A stretch of DNA of 64,000 bases from Azohydromonas sediminis (GTDB lineage: Bacteria > Pseudomonadota > Gammaproteobacteria > Burkholderiales > Burkholderiaceae_C): NCBI RefSeq assembly GCF_003574675.1, contig NZ_QOAZ01000008.1, positions 1 to 64,000 of the forward strand, in the 5' to 3' direction. Made by a program: the position numbers and the translations under genes. How positions within the stretch are numbered: the first letter of the stretch is position 1; each line of letters opens with the position of its first letter. Below the pieces are notes generated by a model. That model was not told the origin of the DNA, searched no databases, and was given only the letters and a program-made list of their open reading frames with translations. This document shows, in pieces, positions 27,645 to 38,093 of this stretch.

Positions 27645-27974
27645 ATGAACGGGTGGGAGGTGGCGCTGACGATCGTCGGGCTCGGCGTGATCACCGTCGT
27701 CACGCGCGCGTTCTTCTTTCTGCCGCGGCGCGAGGTGCCGATGCCGGGCTGGCTGCGCGAGGGCCTGCGCTACGCGCCGCTCGCGGCGCTGGCGGCGGTC
27801 GTCGCGCCCGAGGTCGTGATGACGCAGGGCCGGCTGATCGACACCTGGCGCGACGCGCGGCTGTTCGCCGTCGCCGCCGCGACGGCGTACTACTTCTGGC
27901 GGCGCGACATCCTCGGCACCATCGTCAGCGGCACCGCGGTGATGCTCGTGCTGCGACTCGGCCTGGGCTGGTAG
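27645..27974 (+). CDS. azlD: AzlD family small permease subunit
   Basis: The 109-residue protein has about four helices and the AzlD motif VITVVTRAFFFLPRREVP followed by LRYAPLAALAAVVAPEV. It is the usual partner of AzlC. GGAGAG upstream of ATG 27645 supports the start. The preceding 82 bases show no other gene. Confidence 0.87.
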   Translation: MNGWEVALTIVGLGVITVVTRAFFFLPRREVPMPGWLREGLRYAPLAALAAVVAPEVVMTQGRLIDTWRDARLFAVAAATAYYFWRRDILGTIVSGTAVMLVLRLGLGW

Positions 27975-27993
27975 CGAGCGACCACAATCGCGG

Positions 27994-28022
27994 TTCCGGC
28001 GCAGCGATGGCCTTCATACAAT
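27994..28022 (+). promoter_or_regulatory. Likely promoter of pgk
   Basis: TTCCGG (27994-27999) and TACAAT (28017-28022) are 17 bases apart. The -10 box is good, the -35 box half-matched. The leader before pgk would be about 45 bases and contains an eight-C run at 28051-28058. Confidence 0.5.
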
Positions 28023-28072
28023 GAGGGGTATCGACGCCGCCCGCCCTGCACCCCCCCCACGGAGACCCGCCC

Positions 28073-29266
28073 ATGAACGTCCTTCGTTTCGCCGATCTCG
28101 TCGCGCAAGGCCAGGTGGCCGGCAAGCGCGTGTTCATCCGCGCCGACCTCAACGTGCCGCAGGACGACAGCGGCCGCATCACCGAGGACACGCGCATCCG
28201 CGCGTCGGTGCCGTGCATCGAGATGGCGCTCAAGGCCGGCGCCGCGGTGATGGTCACGAGCCACCTCGGCCGCCCGACCGAGGGCGTGTTCAAGCCCGAG
28301 GACTCGCTGGCGCCGGTGGCCAAGCGCCTGGGCGAACTGCTCGGCCGCGACGTGCCGCTGGTCGCGAACTGGGTCGACGGCGTCGACGTCAAGCCCGGCC
28401 AGGTCGTGCTGCTCGAGAACTGCCGCCTCAACAAGGGCGAGAAGAAGAACGACGAGACACTGGCGCGCAAGATGGCCGCGCTGTGCGACATCTTCGTGCA
28501 CGACGCGTTCGGCACCGCGCACCGTGCCGAGGCGAGCACCTACGGCATCGCGCAGTTCGCGCCGGTGGCCTGCGCCGGGCCGCTGCTGGCCGCCGAGATC
28601 GACGCCATCACGAAGGCGCTCGCGCAGCCCAAGCGCCCGCTGCTGGCGATCGTGGCCGGCAGCAAGGTCAGCACCAAGCTGACGATCCTGCAGAGCCTCG
28701 CGAAGAACGTCGACGGTCTGATCGTCGGCGGCGGCATCGCCAACACGTTCATGCTCGCCGCCGGATTGCCGATCGGCAAGAGCCTGGCCGAGCCCGACCT
28801 CGTCGGCGAGGCGAAGGCGGTGATCGACGCGATGGCCGCGCGCGGCGCCGAGGTGCCGATTCCCGTCGACGTCGTCGTCGCGAAGGAGTTCAAGGCCGAC
28901 GCGCCGGCCACCGTGAAGGCGGCGGGCGACGTCGCCGCCGACGACATGATCCTCGACATCGGCCCGAAGACGGCCGCGATGCTCGCCGACAAGCTCAAGG
29001 CCGCCGGCACCATCGTCTGGAACGGGCCGGTGGGCGTGTTCGAGTTCGACGCCTTCGCCAAGGGCACCGAGACGGTCGCGCGCGCGATCGCTGCGAGTCC
29101 CGCGTTCAGCATCGCGGGCGGCGGCGACACGCTCGCGGCGATCGCGAAGTACGGCATCGAGAAGGACATCGGCTACATCTCGACGGGCGGCGGCGCCTTC
29201 CTCGAGGTGCTCGAGGGCAAGACGCTGCCGGCGTTCGAGATCCTCGCCAAGCGCGCGGCCGGTTGA
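28073..29266 (+). CDS. pgk: Phosphoglycerate kinase
   Basis: The 397-residue glycolytic/gluconeogenic enzyme transfers phosphate between 1,3-bisphosphoglycerate and ADP. It has the substrate-binding ADLNVPQD and HLGRPTEG motifs in the N-domain and the nucleotide-binding GGGIANTF and [11 protein letters not shown] in the C-domain. Flanked by the malic enzyme and pyk genes on the same strand, but with its own promoter and terminator-like hairpin. tkt and gap lie 25 kb away in this window. Confidence 0.97.
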   Translation: MNVLRFADLVAQGQVAGKRVFIRADLNVPQDDSGRITEDTRIRASVPCIEMALKAGAAVMVTSHLGRPTEGVFKPEDSLAPVAKRLGELLGRDVPLVANWVDGVDVKPGQVVLLENCRLNKGEKKNDETLARKMAALCDIFVHDAFGTAHRAEASTYGIAQFAPVACAGPLLAAEIDAITKALAQPKRPLLAIVAGSKVSTKLTILQSLAKNVDGLIVGGGIANTFMLAAGLPIGKSLAEPDLVGEAKAVIDAMAARGAEVPIPVDVVVAKEFKADAPATVKAAGDVAADDMILDIGPKTAAMLADKLKAAGTIVWNGPVGVFEFDAFAKGTETVARAIAASPAFSIAGGGDTLAAIAKYGIEKDIGYISTGGGAFLEVLEGKTLPAFEILAKRAAG

Positions 29267-29278
29267 TTCAGTGTTGAC

Positions 29279-29302
29279 GCCGGCGGCGCAATCGCCGCCG
29301 GC
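29279..29302 (+). terminator. Perfect hairpin after pgk
   Basis: GCCGGCGGCG (29279-29288) pairs perfectly with CGCCGCCGGC (29293-29302) around CAAT, 12 bases after the pgk stop. No T-run follows, so it may stabilise or partially end the pgk mRNA before the malic enzyme gene. Confidence 0.5.
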
Positions 29303-29351
29303 GCACCGCGGTACGCTGCGGGTCGTCGAACGACGCACGAGGAGACGACCC

Positions 29352-31682
<2,331 letters not shown>

Positions 31683-31704
31683 GGCCGGCGCGTCACCCCC
31701 TCGC

Positions 31705-31710
31705 GATAAT
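31705..31710 (+). promoter_or_regulatory. -10 box before pyk
   Basis: GATAAT lies 24 bases before the pyk start and just after the maeB stop. A start near 31717 gives a short leader containing the TGGAG ribosome binding site. No clear -35 box was seen. Confidence 0.4.
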
Positions 31711-31734
31711 CGCCGCGCTTCCTGGAGCCCTTGC

Positions 31735-33168
31735 ATGCCCCGTCAGACCAAGATCGTCGCCACCATCGGACCGGCGACGTCGTCGCCCGAGATGCTCGAG
31801 CGGCTGATCCGCGCCGGCGTCGACGTGGTGCGGCTGAACTTCTCGCACGGCAGCGCGGCCGACCACGTCGAGCGCGCGCACGCGGTGCGCGAAGCGGCGC
31901 AGCGCGTGGGCAAGGAGGTCGCGATCATGGCCGACCTGCAGGGGCCCAAGATCCGCGTCGGCAAGTTCGAGGGTGGGCAGACCGTGCTCGAGCCGGGGCA
32001 GTCCTTCGTGCTCGATGCCGGCTACACGGGGCTGGGCAACCACGAGCGCGTGGGCCTCGACTACAAGGAGCTGCCGCGCGACGTGCGCCCCGGCGACACG
32101 CTGCTGCTCAACGACGGCCTGCTCGTGCTCGACGTCACCGCGGTGCGCGGCGAGCAAGTGCACACCGTCGTCAAGGTCGGCGGGGTGCTCGCCAACAACA
32201 AGGGCATCAACAAGCAGGGCGGCGGCCTGACCGCACCGGCGCTGACCTCGAAGGACATGGACGACATCAAGACCGCGATGTCGTTCCAGTGCGAGTACCT
32301 CGCGGTGAGCTTCCCGAAGAGCGCCACCGACATGGAGATGGCGCGCCAGCTCGCCAACGTCGCCGGCGAGCCGTGGCGCCACAAGCCGGGGCTGATTGCC
32401 AAGATCGAGCGCAGCGAGGCGATCCCGCAGCTCGAGGCGATCCTCAAGGCCAGCGACGGCATCATGGTCGCGCGCGGCGACCTCGCCGTCGAGGTCGGCA
32501 ACGCCGCGGTGCCGGCGCTGCAAAAGCGCATGATCAAGCTCGCGCGTGCGCACGACCGCGTCGTGATCACCGCGACGCAGATGATGGAGAGCATGATCGT
32601 CAACCCGGTGCCCACGCGCGCCGAGGTCAGCGACGTCGCCAACGCGGTGCACGACGGGACGGATGCCGTGATGCTCAGCGCCGAGACCGCCACCGGCAAG
32701 TACCCGGTCGAGACCGTCGAGACGATGGCCTCGATCTGCGAGGCCGCCGAGCGCGCCGAGGAGTACCGGCTCGTCGAGGCCGATTTCGCTGCGCGCCGCT
32801 ACGGGCGCATCGATCAGAGCATCGCGATGGGGGCCCTTTTCACCGCGTACCAGCTCGGCTGCAAGGCGATCGTCGCGCTGACCGAGAGCGGCTCGACGGC
32901 GCTGTGGATGAGCCGCCACCGCATCGACGTGCCGATCTACGGCGTCACGACGCAGCGCGCGACGCTGCGTCGCATGGCGCTGTACCGCAACGTGCGCCCG
33001 ATCCTGATGGCGGTGCACACCGACCGCGACGAGGCGCTGCGCGACGCCGAGGCGCTGCTCGTCGAGCGCGGCGTGCTCAAGCCCGGCGACACCTACGCGA
33101 TCACCTGCGGCGAGCCGATGGGCTACCCCGGCGGCACCAACATGCTCAAGGTCTGCCGCGTCGGCTGA
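31735..33168 (+). CDS. pyk: Pyruvate kinase
   Basis: The 477-residue enzyme makes pyruvate and ATP from phosphoenolpyruvate. Motifs present are NFSHGSAADH, the metal-site IMVARGDLAVEVG and TATQMMESMIVNP. The C-terminal allosteric domain follows. It lies 52 bases after maeB; ATG 31735 follows CTGGAGCCC. Confidence 0.96.
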   Translation: MPRQTKIVATIGPATSSPEMLERLIRAGVDVVRLNFSHGSAADHVERAHAVREAAQRVGKEVAIMADLQGPKIRVGKFEGGQTVLEPGQSFVLDAGYTGLGNHERVGLDYKELPRDVRPGDTLLLNDGLLVLDVTAVRGEQVHTVVKVGGVLANNKGINKQGGGLTAPALTSKDMDDIKTAMSFQCEYLAVSFPKSATDMEMARQLANVAGEPWRHKPGLIAKIERSEAIPQLEAILKASDGIMVARGDLAVEVGNAAVPALQKRMIKLARAHDRVVITATQMMESMIVNPVPTRAEVSDVANAVHDGTDAVMLSAETATGKYPVETVETMASICEAAERAEEYRLVEADFAARRYGRIDQSIAMGALFTAYQLGCKAIVALTESGSTALWMSRHRIDVPIYGVTTQRATLRRMALYRNVRPILMAVHTDRDEALRDAEALLVERGVLKPGDTYAITCGEPMGYPGGTNMLKVCRVG

Positions 33169-33344
33169 CGCGGCACGGCAGCCGATGACGGCGCGGATGC
33201 CGCTGCGCCGCCCGCGCGTTTGCCCCGGGGCGGCGGTGTGGGCGGCGATGCGATGATCCCTCCAGGGGCATCGTCCCTCGCGTGGCGTCCGATGGCGACG
33301 GCCGGCGCGGCCGCGACGAGCGCCACCGTGCCCTGGAGCCAGCC

Positions 33345-35666
33345 TTGACCGCCGCCGAGCCCTCCCGCCGCCTGTCGCTCGCCGACTTCGCGTCGTCGCC
33401 GCTGCCCGTCGTCGAGGTCGACCTCGACGCGGGCCGCCTCGTTGGCAGCAACGCTGCGGCCGCCTCGCAGTACGGCGTCGCTGCCGACGCGCTGCAGGGG
33501 CGGCCGCTCGACGAGCTGTCGCCGCCCGACGCCCCGCGCGCGGCCGCGTTCGCCGAGCGTGCGCTCGCTGCGGCCGGTGCCTTCGGCTGGCGCCAGCGGC
33601 GGGCAGACGGCACCGCGTGGGACGCCGAGTTCTGCGTGATCCGGCTCGACGCCGGCCCGCCGCGGCGAGCGCTGTGTGCGCTGCACGCCGTCGACCCCGA
33701 GCGCGAGGCTTCGCAGCGCCGGCGCATCGAGCGCCAGCTCGAGCTGACGCAGTTCGCGATCGACCACAGCCCCGACGCGGCGTTCTGGATCGACGGCCAG
33801 GGCCGCGTCGCGCGCTGCAACGAACAGGCCTGCCGCAGCCTCGGGCTGCGCACCGAGGAGCTCGTCGGGCGCGAGGTCTGGAGCTTCGACCCCGACTTCA
33901 CGCCGGCACAGTGGGCGCCGCTGCTGCAGCGCCTGCAGCGCGAAGGTGCCGTCGTCTTCGAAACGCGCCACCGCCGCGCCGACGGCAGCGTGTTCTCGGT
34001 CGAGATCACCGCCAGCCACATCCCGGTCGACGGGCAGTCTTACGGCTTCTGCTTCGCTCGCGACATCAGCGAGCGCAAGCGCGCCGAAGGCGCGCTGCGC
34101 GAGGCCAACGAGGCACTCGAGCAGCGCGTGCGCGAACGCACCGCCGAGCTCGAGCGGCAGAGCCGCCGGACCGAGCTGATCCTCGCGAACACGAACGACG
34201 GCTTCTTCGCGGCCGACCCGGCGGGGCGCCTGCGCGACGCCAATGCCGCGTTCGCGCGGCTGCTCGGCTACACGCGCGACGAGCTGCTGCAGCTCTCGAT
34301 TCCCGACATCGAGGCCGACGAGAGTCTCGACGACGTCGCCGCGCACATCGAGCGCGTGCGCCGCGAGGGCTTCGACCGCTTCGACACCCGCCACCGGCGC
34401 AAGGACGGCAGCGTGGTGCCGGTCGAGGTCAGCGTCAGCGAGGTGCAGCTCGCCGGCGAGCCGCTGCTGTTCGCGTTCGTGCGCGACATCACGCAGCGTC
34501 TGGCGCAGACGCGCCAGCTGCAGGCGGCCAAGGAGGAGGCCGAACGCGCGAACCTCGCCAAGAGCGAGTTCCTGTCGCGCATGAGCCACGAGCTGCGCAC
34601 GCCGCTGAACGCGATCCTCGGCTTCGGGCAGCTGCTCGGCCTGAGCGCGACCGCCGAGCAAGCGGCGCACGTGCGCGAGATCGTCGCCGCGGGGCGCCAC
34701 CTGCTGACGCTGATCGACGAGGTGCTCGACCTCGCGCGCGTCGAATCGGGCCAGCTGAGCGTGAGCCCTGACGCGGTGGCGCTGCTGCCGCTGCTGCACG
34801 AGTGCCTGAAGCTCGTGCGTCCGCAGGCCGACGCGCGCGGCGTGCAGCTGCTCGAGCCGCCGGGCCAGTGCCACGTGCACGTGCGCGCCGACCGCACACG
34901 GCTCAAGCAGGTGCTGCTGAACCTGCTGTCGAATGCGGTCAAGTACAACCGGCCGCTCGGCTCGGTCAGCGTCGCGTGCGTCGCCGAGCCCGGGCACGTG
35001 AGCATCCGTGTCAGCGACACCGGCGCCGGGCTGACCGCCGAGCAGTGTGCGCGCCTGTTCGTGCCGTTCGAGCGCCTCGACGCCGAGGCGCGCCAGATCC
35101 AGGGCACCGGCATCGGTCTGGCGCTGACCAAGCGTCTCGTCGAGCTGATGGACGGCACCGTCGGTGTCGAGAGCAGGCCCGGTGTCGGCAGCACGTTCTG
35201 GGTGCGGCTCGCGCTGGCGGCGCCGCCGGTCGGCGATGCGCCGGCCGAGTCGCCGCCGCCGGTGGCGACCGCGGCCGACGGCGCCGCGCCGCGCGAGGTG
35301 CTGTGCATCGAGGACAACCCGGCCAACCTGCGTCTGATCGAGGGCATCTTCGCGACGCGCAGCGACATCCGGCTGCTGACGGCGATCGCCCCCGGCCTCG
35401 GGCTCGAGCTCGCGCGCGTGCACCGCCCGGCGCTGATCCTGCTCGACATCGGCTTGCCCGACATGGACGGCTTCGCGGTGCTCGAGTGCCTGCGCCGCAG
35501 CGAGGCCACGCGCAGCATCCCCGTCGTCGCGGTGTCGGCCAACGCGATGCCGCGCGACGTCGAGCGCGCGAAGGCCGCCGGCTTCGACGCCTACCTGACC
35601 AAGCCGCTCGACATCGCGCAGCTGCTGCGCGTCGTCGACGAGATGCTGGGGCGCGCCGCACGCTGA
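33345..35666 (+). CDS. Orphan hybrid sensor histidine kinase with three PAS domains
   Basis: The 773-residue protein has three PAS domains (about 11-116, 131-249 and 276-382), a HisKA domain with His415 in MSHELRTPLN, an ATPase domain with Asn530 and GTGIGLALTK, and a C-terminal receiver with Asp701 (LLDIGLPDMDG) and Lys753. No membrane segment is seen, so it senses a cytoplasmic cue, perhaps through a PAS-bound cofactor. Starts: TTG 33345 has GGAG six bases upstream; GTG 33282 adds 21 non-conserved residues. No separate regulator gene is adjacent, so its output is unknown. Confidence 0.88.
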   Translation: MTAAEPSRRLSLADFASSPLPVVEVDLDAGRLVGSNAAAASQYGVAADALQGRPLDELSPPDAPRAAAFAERALAAAGAFGWRQRRADGTAWDAEFCVIRLDAGPPRRALCALHAVDPEREASQRRRIERQLELTQFAIDHSPDAAFWIDGQGRVARCNEQACRSLGLRTEELVGREVWSFDPDFTPAQWAPLLQRLQREGAVVFETRHRRADGSVFSVEITASHIPVDGQSYGFCFARDISERKRAEGALREANEALEQRVRERTAELERQSRRTELILANTNDGFFAADPAGRLRDANAAFARLLGYTRDELLQLSIPDIEADESLDDVAAHIERVRREGFDRFDTRHRRKDGSVVPVEVSVSEVQLAGEPLLFAFVRDITQRLAQTRQLQAAKEEAERANLAKSEFLSRMSHELRTPLNAILGFGQLLGLSATAEQAAHVREIVAAGRHLLTLIDEVLDLARVESGQLSVSPDAVALLPLLHECLKLVRPQADARGVQLLEPPGQCHVHVRADRTRLKQVLLNLLSNAVKYNRPLGSVSVACVAEPGHVSIRVSDTGAGLTAEQCARLFVPFERLDAEARQIQGTGIGLALTKRLVELMDGTVGVESRPGVGSTFWVRLALAAPPVGDAPAESPPPVATAADGAAPREVLCIEDNPANLRLIEGIFATRSDIRLLTAIAPGLGLELARVHRPALILLDIGLPDMDGFAVLECLRRSEATRSIPVVAVSANAMPRDVERAKAAGFDAYLTKPLDIAQLLRVVDEMLGRAAR

Positions 35667-35679
35667 GCGGCGTCGCGGT

Positions 35680-35695
35680 GCCCGCCGACGCGGGC
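35680..35695 (+). terminator. Short hairpin between converging genes
   Basis: GCCCGC (35680-35685) pairs with GCGGGC (35690-35695) around CGAC. It is in the 31-base space between the kinase gene and the convergent DUF3606 gene and may serve both strands. Confidence 0.3.
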
Positions 35696-35697
35696 GT

Positions 35698-35880
35698 TCA
35701 GCGCGTCTGTGCGAGCCACGCGCGCATCTCGGCGACGTGCTCGCCGACGGCGGCCAGCGCCTCGCGCAGGCGCGCCTCGGTGCAGCCGAACTCGCGGCAC
35801 CAGTACGCCAGTTCGACGGGGTCCATCGGGTTGATGCGGCCCGGGTCCAGCGGCTCGAAGGGGGCTTGGTCGGTGTCCAT
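35698..35880 (-). CDS. DUF3606 family small protein
   Basis: The 60-residue product includes RINPMDPVELAYWCREFGC and EARLREALAAVGEHVAEM, matching the helix-turn-helix-like pattern of DUF3606 proteins, which are of unknown function and frequent in Burkholderiales and rhizobia. ATG 35880 has GGAG eight bases upstream; a 19-residue in-frame extension is rejected. It is divergent from the usp gene and shares its upstream region. Confidence 0.7.
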   Translation of the reverse strand: MDTDQAPFEPLDPGRINPMDPVELAYWCREFGCTEARLREALAAVGEHVAEMRAWLAQTR

Positions 35881-35954
35881 CGCGGCGTCTCCTGTCGGCA
35901 CGGGCATCGTAGGCCGCCGGCGCGCACCGTTGCTCACGGCGGCGCGACGCAGTC

Positions 35955-35995
35955 TTGCGCGAGGTCAAGACGCGGCCGCGGCCCGTGCCTAGACT
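35955..35995 (+). promoter_or_regulatory. Putative FNR/ANR-type site and -10 box of usp-adh
   Basis: TTGCGCGAGGTCAA (35955-35968) fits TTGAT-N4-ATCAA at seven of ten positions. TAGACT at 35990-35995 is a -10 box. With a start near 36002 the site centre lies about 40 bases upstream, which is the class II activation position of FNR-type regulators. The downstream genes are a universal stress protein and a zinc alcohol dehydrogenase, both frequently under such control in other proteobacteria. The site and spacing are seen; the regulator is inferred. Confidence 0.45.
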
Positions 35996-36053
35996 GCCCG
36001 CATCGCAGCGCCCAACGGATGCCGACGGGCCGCTGCAGCGCAGGAGCCGAATC

Positions 36054-36497
36054 ATGTTCAAACGCATCTTGGTGCCGGTCGACGGCAGCGACCTGTCGAG
36101 CCGCGCGATGGACGCCAGCCTCGCGCTGGCCAAGCCGCTGGGGGCCGTCGTCGTCGGCTTCGTCGCCGAGCCGACGCCGCCGCTGCCGGCGGTGGGCCGC
36201 GCGCCGGCCATCGTCGAGCACGAGACCGAGCTGCACGACCGGCGCACCGAGGCGCACGCCAAGCAGGTGCTCGCGCGCTTCGAGGAGCGCGCGCGCGCCG
36301 CCGGCGTCGCGTTCGAGGGGCATTACGAGCAGGCGCCGCTGGTCGACCAGGCCATCGTCGACGCGGCACAGGCGCGCGGCTGCGACCTGATCGTGATGGT
36401 CACGCACGGGCGCGGCGCGTTCGGCGAGTTCCTGTTTGGCTCGCACACCAAGGCGGTGCTCGCGCGCTCGACGCTGCCGCTGCTCGTGCTGCACTGA
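36054..36497 (+). CDS. Universal stress protein (UspA family)
   Basis: The 147-residue protein has the single Usp fold: MFKRILVPVDGSDLSSRAM at the start and MVTHGRGAFGEFLFGSH near residue 120. The G-X9-GS half of the ATP motif is present, but the first Gly of G-X2-G-X9-GS is Val, so nucleotide binding is uncertain. ATG 36054 follows CAGGAG. Only 12 bases separate it from the dehydrogenase gene, suggesting one transcript. Confidence 0.93.
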   Translation: MFKRILVPVDGSDLSSRAMDASLALAKPLGAVVVGFVAEPTPPLPAVGRAPAIVEHETELHDRRTEAHAKQVLARFEERARAAGVAFEGHYEQAPLVDQAIVDAAQARGCDLIVMVTHGRGAFGEFLFGSHTKAVLARSTLPLLVLH

Positions 36498-36509
36498 CGG
36501 CAGCCGGCG

Positions 36510-37514
36510 ATGGCGCGCTGGCTCGCGATGGAGTGCGTGGCGCCGGGGCGGCCGCTGCAGGCCGTCTGGCGCGAGGCGCTGCCGCGCCCCGGGCCGGGCC
36601 AGGTGCGCATCCGCGTGGCCGCCTGCGGCGTGTGCCGCACCGACTTGCACCTCGTCGACGGCGACCTCGCGCACCCGGGGCGCCCCGTCGTGCCGGGGCA
36701 CGAGGTCGTCGGCCGTGTCGCCGAGCTCGGCGAGGGCGTCAGCGGTCTGGCCGTCGGCGACCGCGTCGGCGTGCCGTGGCTCGGCTGGACCTGCGGCAGC
36801 TGCGAGCACTGCCGCGCCGGGCGCGAGAACCTGTGCCCGCACGCCAAGTTCACCGGCTGGCAGCTCGACGGCGGCTATGCGGGGCAGGTCGTTGCCGACG
36901 CGCGCTACGTGTTCAGGCTGCCGGCGCGCTACCGCGACGACGAAGCCGCGCCGCTGCTGTGCGCCGGGCTGATCGGCTACCGTGCCTACGCGATGGCCGG
37001 CGACGCGCCGCGGCTGGGCCTCTACGGCTTCGGTGCCGCGGCGCACCTGATCGCGCAGGTGGCCGTCGCACAGCAGCGCGAGGTCTACGCGTTCACGCGC
37101 CCCGGCGACACGGCCGCGCAGCAGCTCGCGCGCGACCTCGGCGCGGTGTGGGCTGGCTCGTCGGACGATGCGCTGCCGACGCTGCTCGACGCGGCGATCC
37201 TGTTTGCGCCGGTCGGCGCGCTGGTGCCGGTGGCGCTGCGCGCGGTGCGCGCGGGCGGCACGGTGGTGTGCGCCGGCATCCACATGAGCGACATCCCGTC
37301 GTTCCCGTACGCGATCCTGTGGGGCGAGAGGCGCCTGCTCTCGGTGGCCCACCTGACGCGCGCCGACGGCGACGCCTTCATGAAGCTCGCCGACGAGATC
37401 GCGCTGCGCGTGCACACCGTGCCGTACGCGCTCGAAGACGCGAACCGCGCGCTCGACGACCTGCGCGCCGGGCGCTTCGCCGGCGCGGCGGTGCTGCACC
37501 CGCCGCCCGCGTGA
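36510..37514 (+). CDS. Zinc-dependent alcohol dehydrogenase family protein
   Basis: The 334-residue MDR enzyme has catalytic zinc ligands Cys39, His64-Glu65 (GHEVVG) and Cys151, and structural zinc Cys95, Cys98, Cys101 and Cys109. The nucleotide fold has GLYGFGAAAHLI near residue 168, a changed version of the usual GxGxxG. The closest known type is the AdhA-like ethanol/aldehyde dehydrogenase group. Co-transcription with usp suggests a role in redox balance at low oxygen; the substrate is unknown. Confidence 0.9.
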   Translation: MARWLAMECVAPGRPLQAVWREALPRPGPGQVRIRVAACGVCRTDLHLVDGDLAHPGRPVVPGHEVVGRVAELGEGVSGLAVGDRVGVPWLGWTCGSCEHCRAGRENLCPHAKFTGWQLDGGYAGQVVADARYVFRLPARYRDDEAAPLLCAGLIGYRAYAMAGDAPRLGLYGFGAAAHLIAQVAVAQQREVYAFTRPGDTAAQQLARDLGAVWAGSSDDALPTLLDAAILFAPVGALVPVALRAVRAGGTVVCAGIHMSDIPSFPYAILWGERRLLSVAHLTRADGDAFMKLADEIALRVHTVPYALEDANRALDDLRAGRFAGAAVLHPPPA

Positions 37515-37553
37515 GCGGCGCGCGTCGCACCCGCGCTGCGACGGCGCACCACG

Positions 37554-37949
37554 ATGTCGCCCGAGGCCTATGCCGCGCTGCGCCACCTGCACGTCACGCT
37601 GGTGGGCGCCAGCGGCGCGCTGTTCGCGCTGCGTGCGCTCGCGGTGCTCGGCGGCGCGCGCTGGCCGCTGAGCATGTGGCTGCGCATCGCCAGCGTCGCG
37701 CTCGACACCTTGCTGTTCGCCGCCGGCGTGACGCTGTGGGTGCGGCTCGGGCTGAACCCGCTGCGCGACCACTGGCTGGGCGTCAAGCTGGTGCTGCTGG
37801 CGGTCTACGTCGTGCTCGGCGCATGGGCGTTGCGCCGCGCGCCGACGCGCCGCGCGAAGGCCGGCTGCCTCGTCGCCGCGCTGGCCGTCTTTGGCTTCAT
37901 GGTCACGGTGGCGGTCACGCGCCATCCCCTGGGGCTGCTGCGGCCTTGA
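37554..37949 (+). CDS. SirB2 family membrane protein
   Basis: The 131-residue protein has four hydrophobic helices with LRHLHVTLVGASGALFALR, a polar pair between helices and HWLGVKLVLLAVYVVLG, which fit the SirB2 family. Its biochemical function is unknown. It lies 39 bases after the dehydrogenase gene in the same direction. Confidence 0.75.
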   Translation: MSPEAYAALRHLHVTLVGASGALFALRALAVLGGARWPLSMWLRIASVALDTLLFAAGVTLWVRLGLNPLRDHWLGVKLVLLAVYVVLGAWALRRAPTRRAKAGCLVAALAVFGFMVTVAVTRHPLGLLRP

Positions 37950-38011
37950 CCGGCGTCAGCGTCGGCCGGCACGCCACAGCCGGGGCACTTCCCGCGCGCT
38001 GCGCCGCGGCG

Positions 38012-38017
38012 TAGACT
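38012..38017 (+). promoter_or_regulatory. Possible -10 box before nrdJ
   Basis: TAGACT is 14 bases before ATG 38031 and 77 before the preferred ATG 38094. It closely resembles the usp -10 box. No -35 box or riboswitch-like leader is evident in the 144-base gap. Confidence 0.35.
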
Positions 38018-38093
38018 TCCCGACCCCTGTATGGATCACCAGTATCGCAACGCGTCTGCCGATGGGGTGGACGCAGCCCGGAGCACACCCACG

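Noticed and set aside
37950-38093. Cobalamin riboswitch before nrdJ
   Set aside because: The 144-base gap lacks the B12-box and the multi-stem architecture; a B12-using enzyme is also not the usual target.
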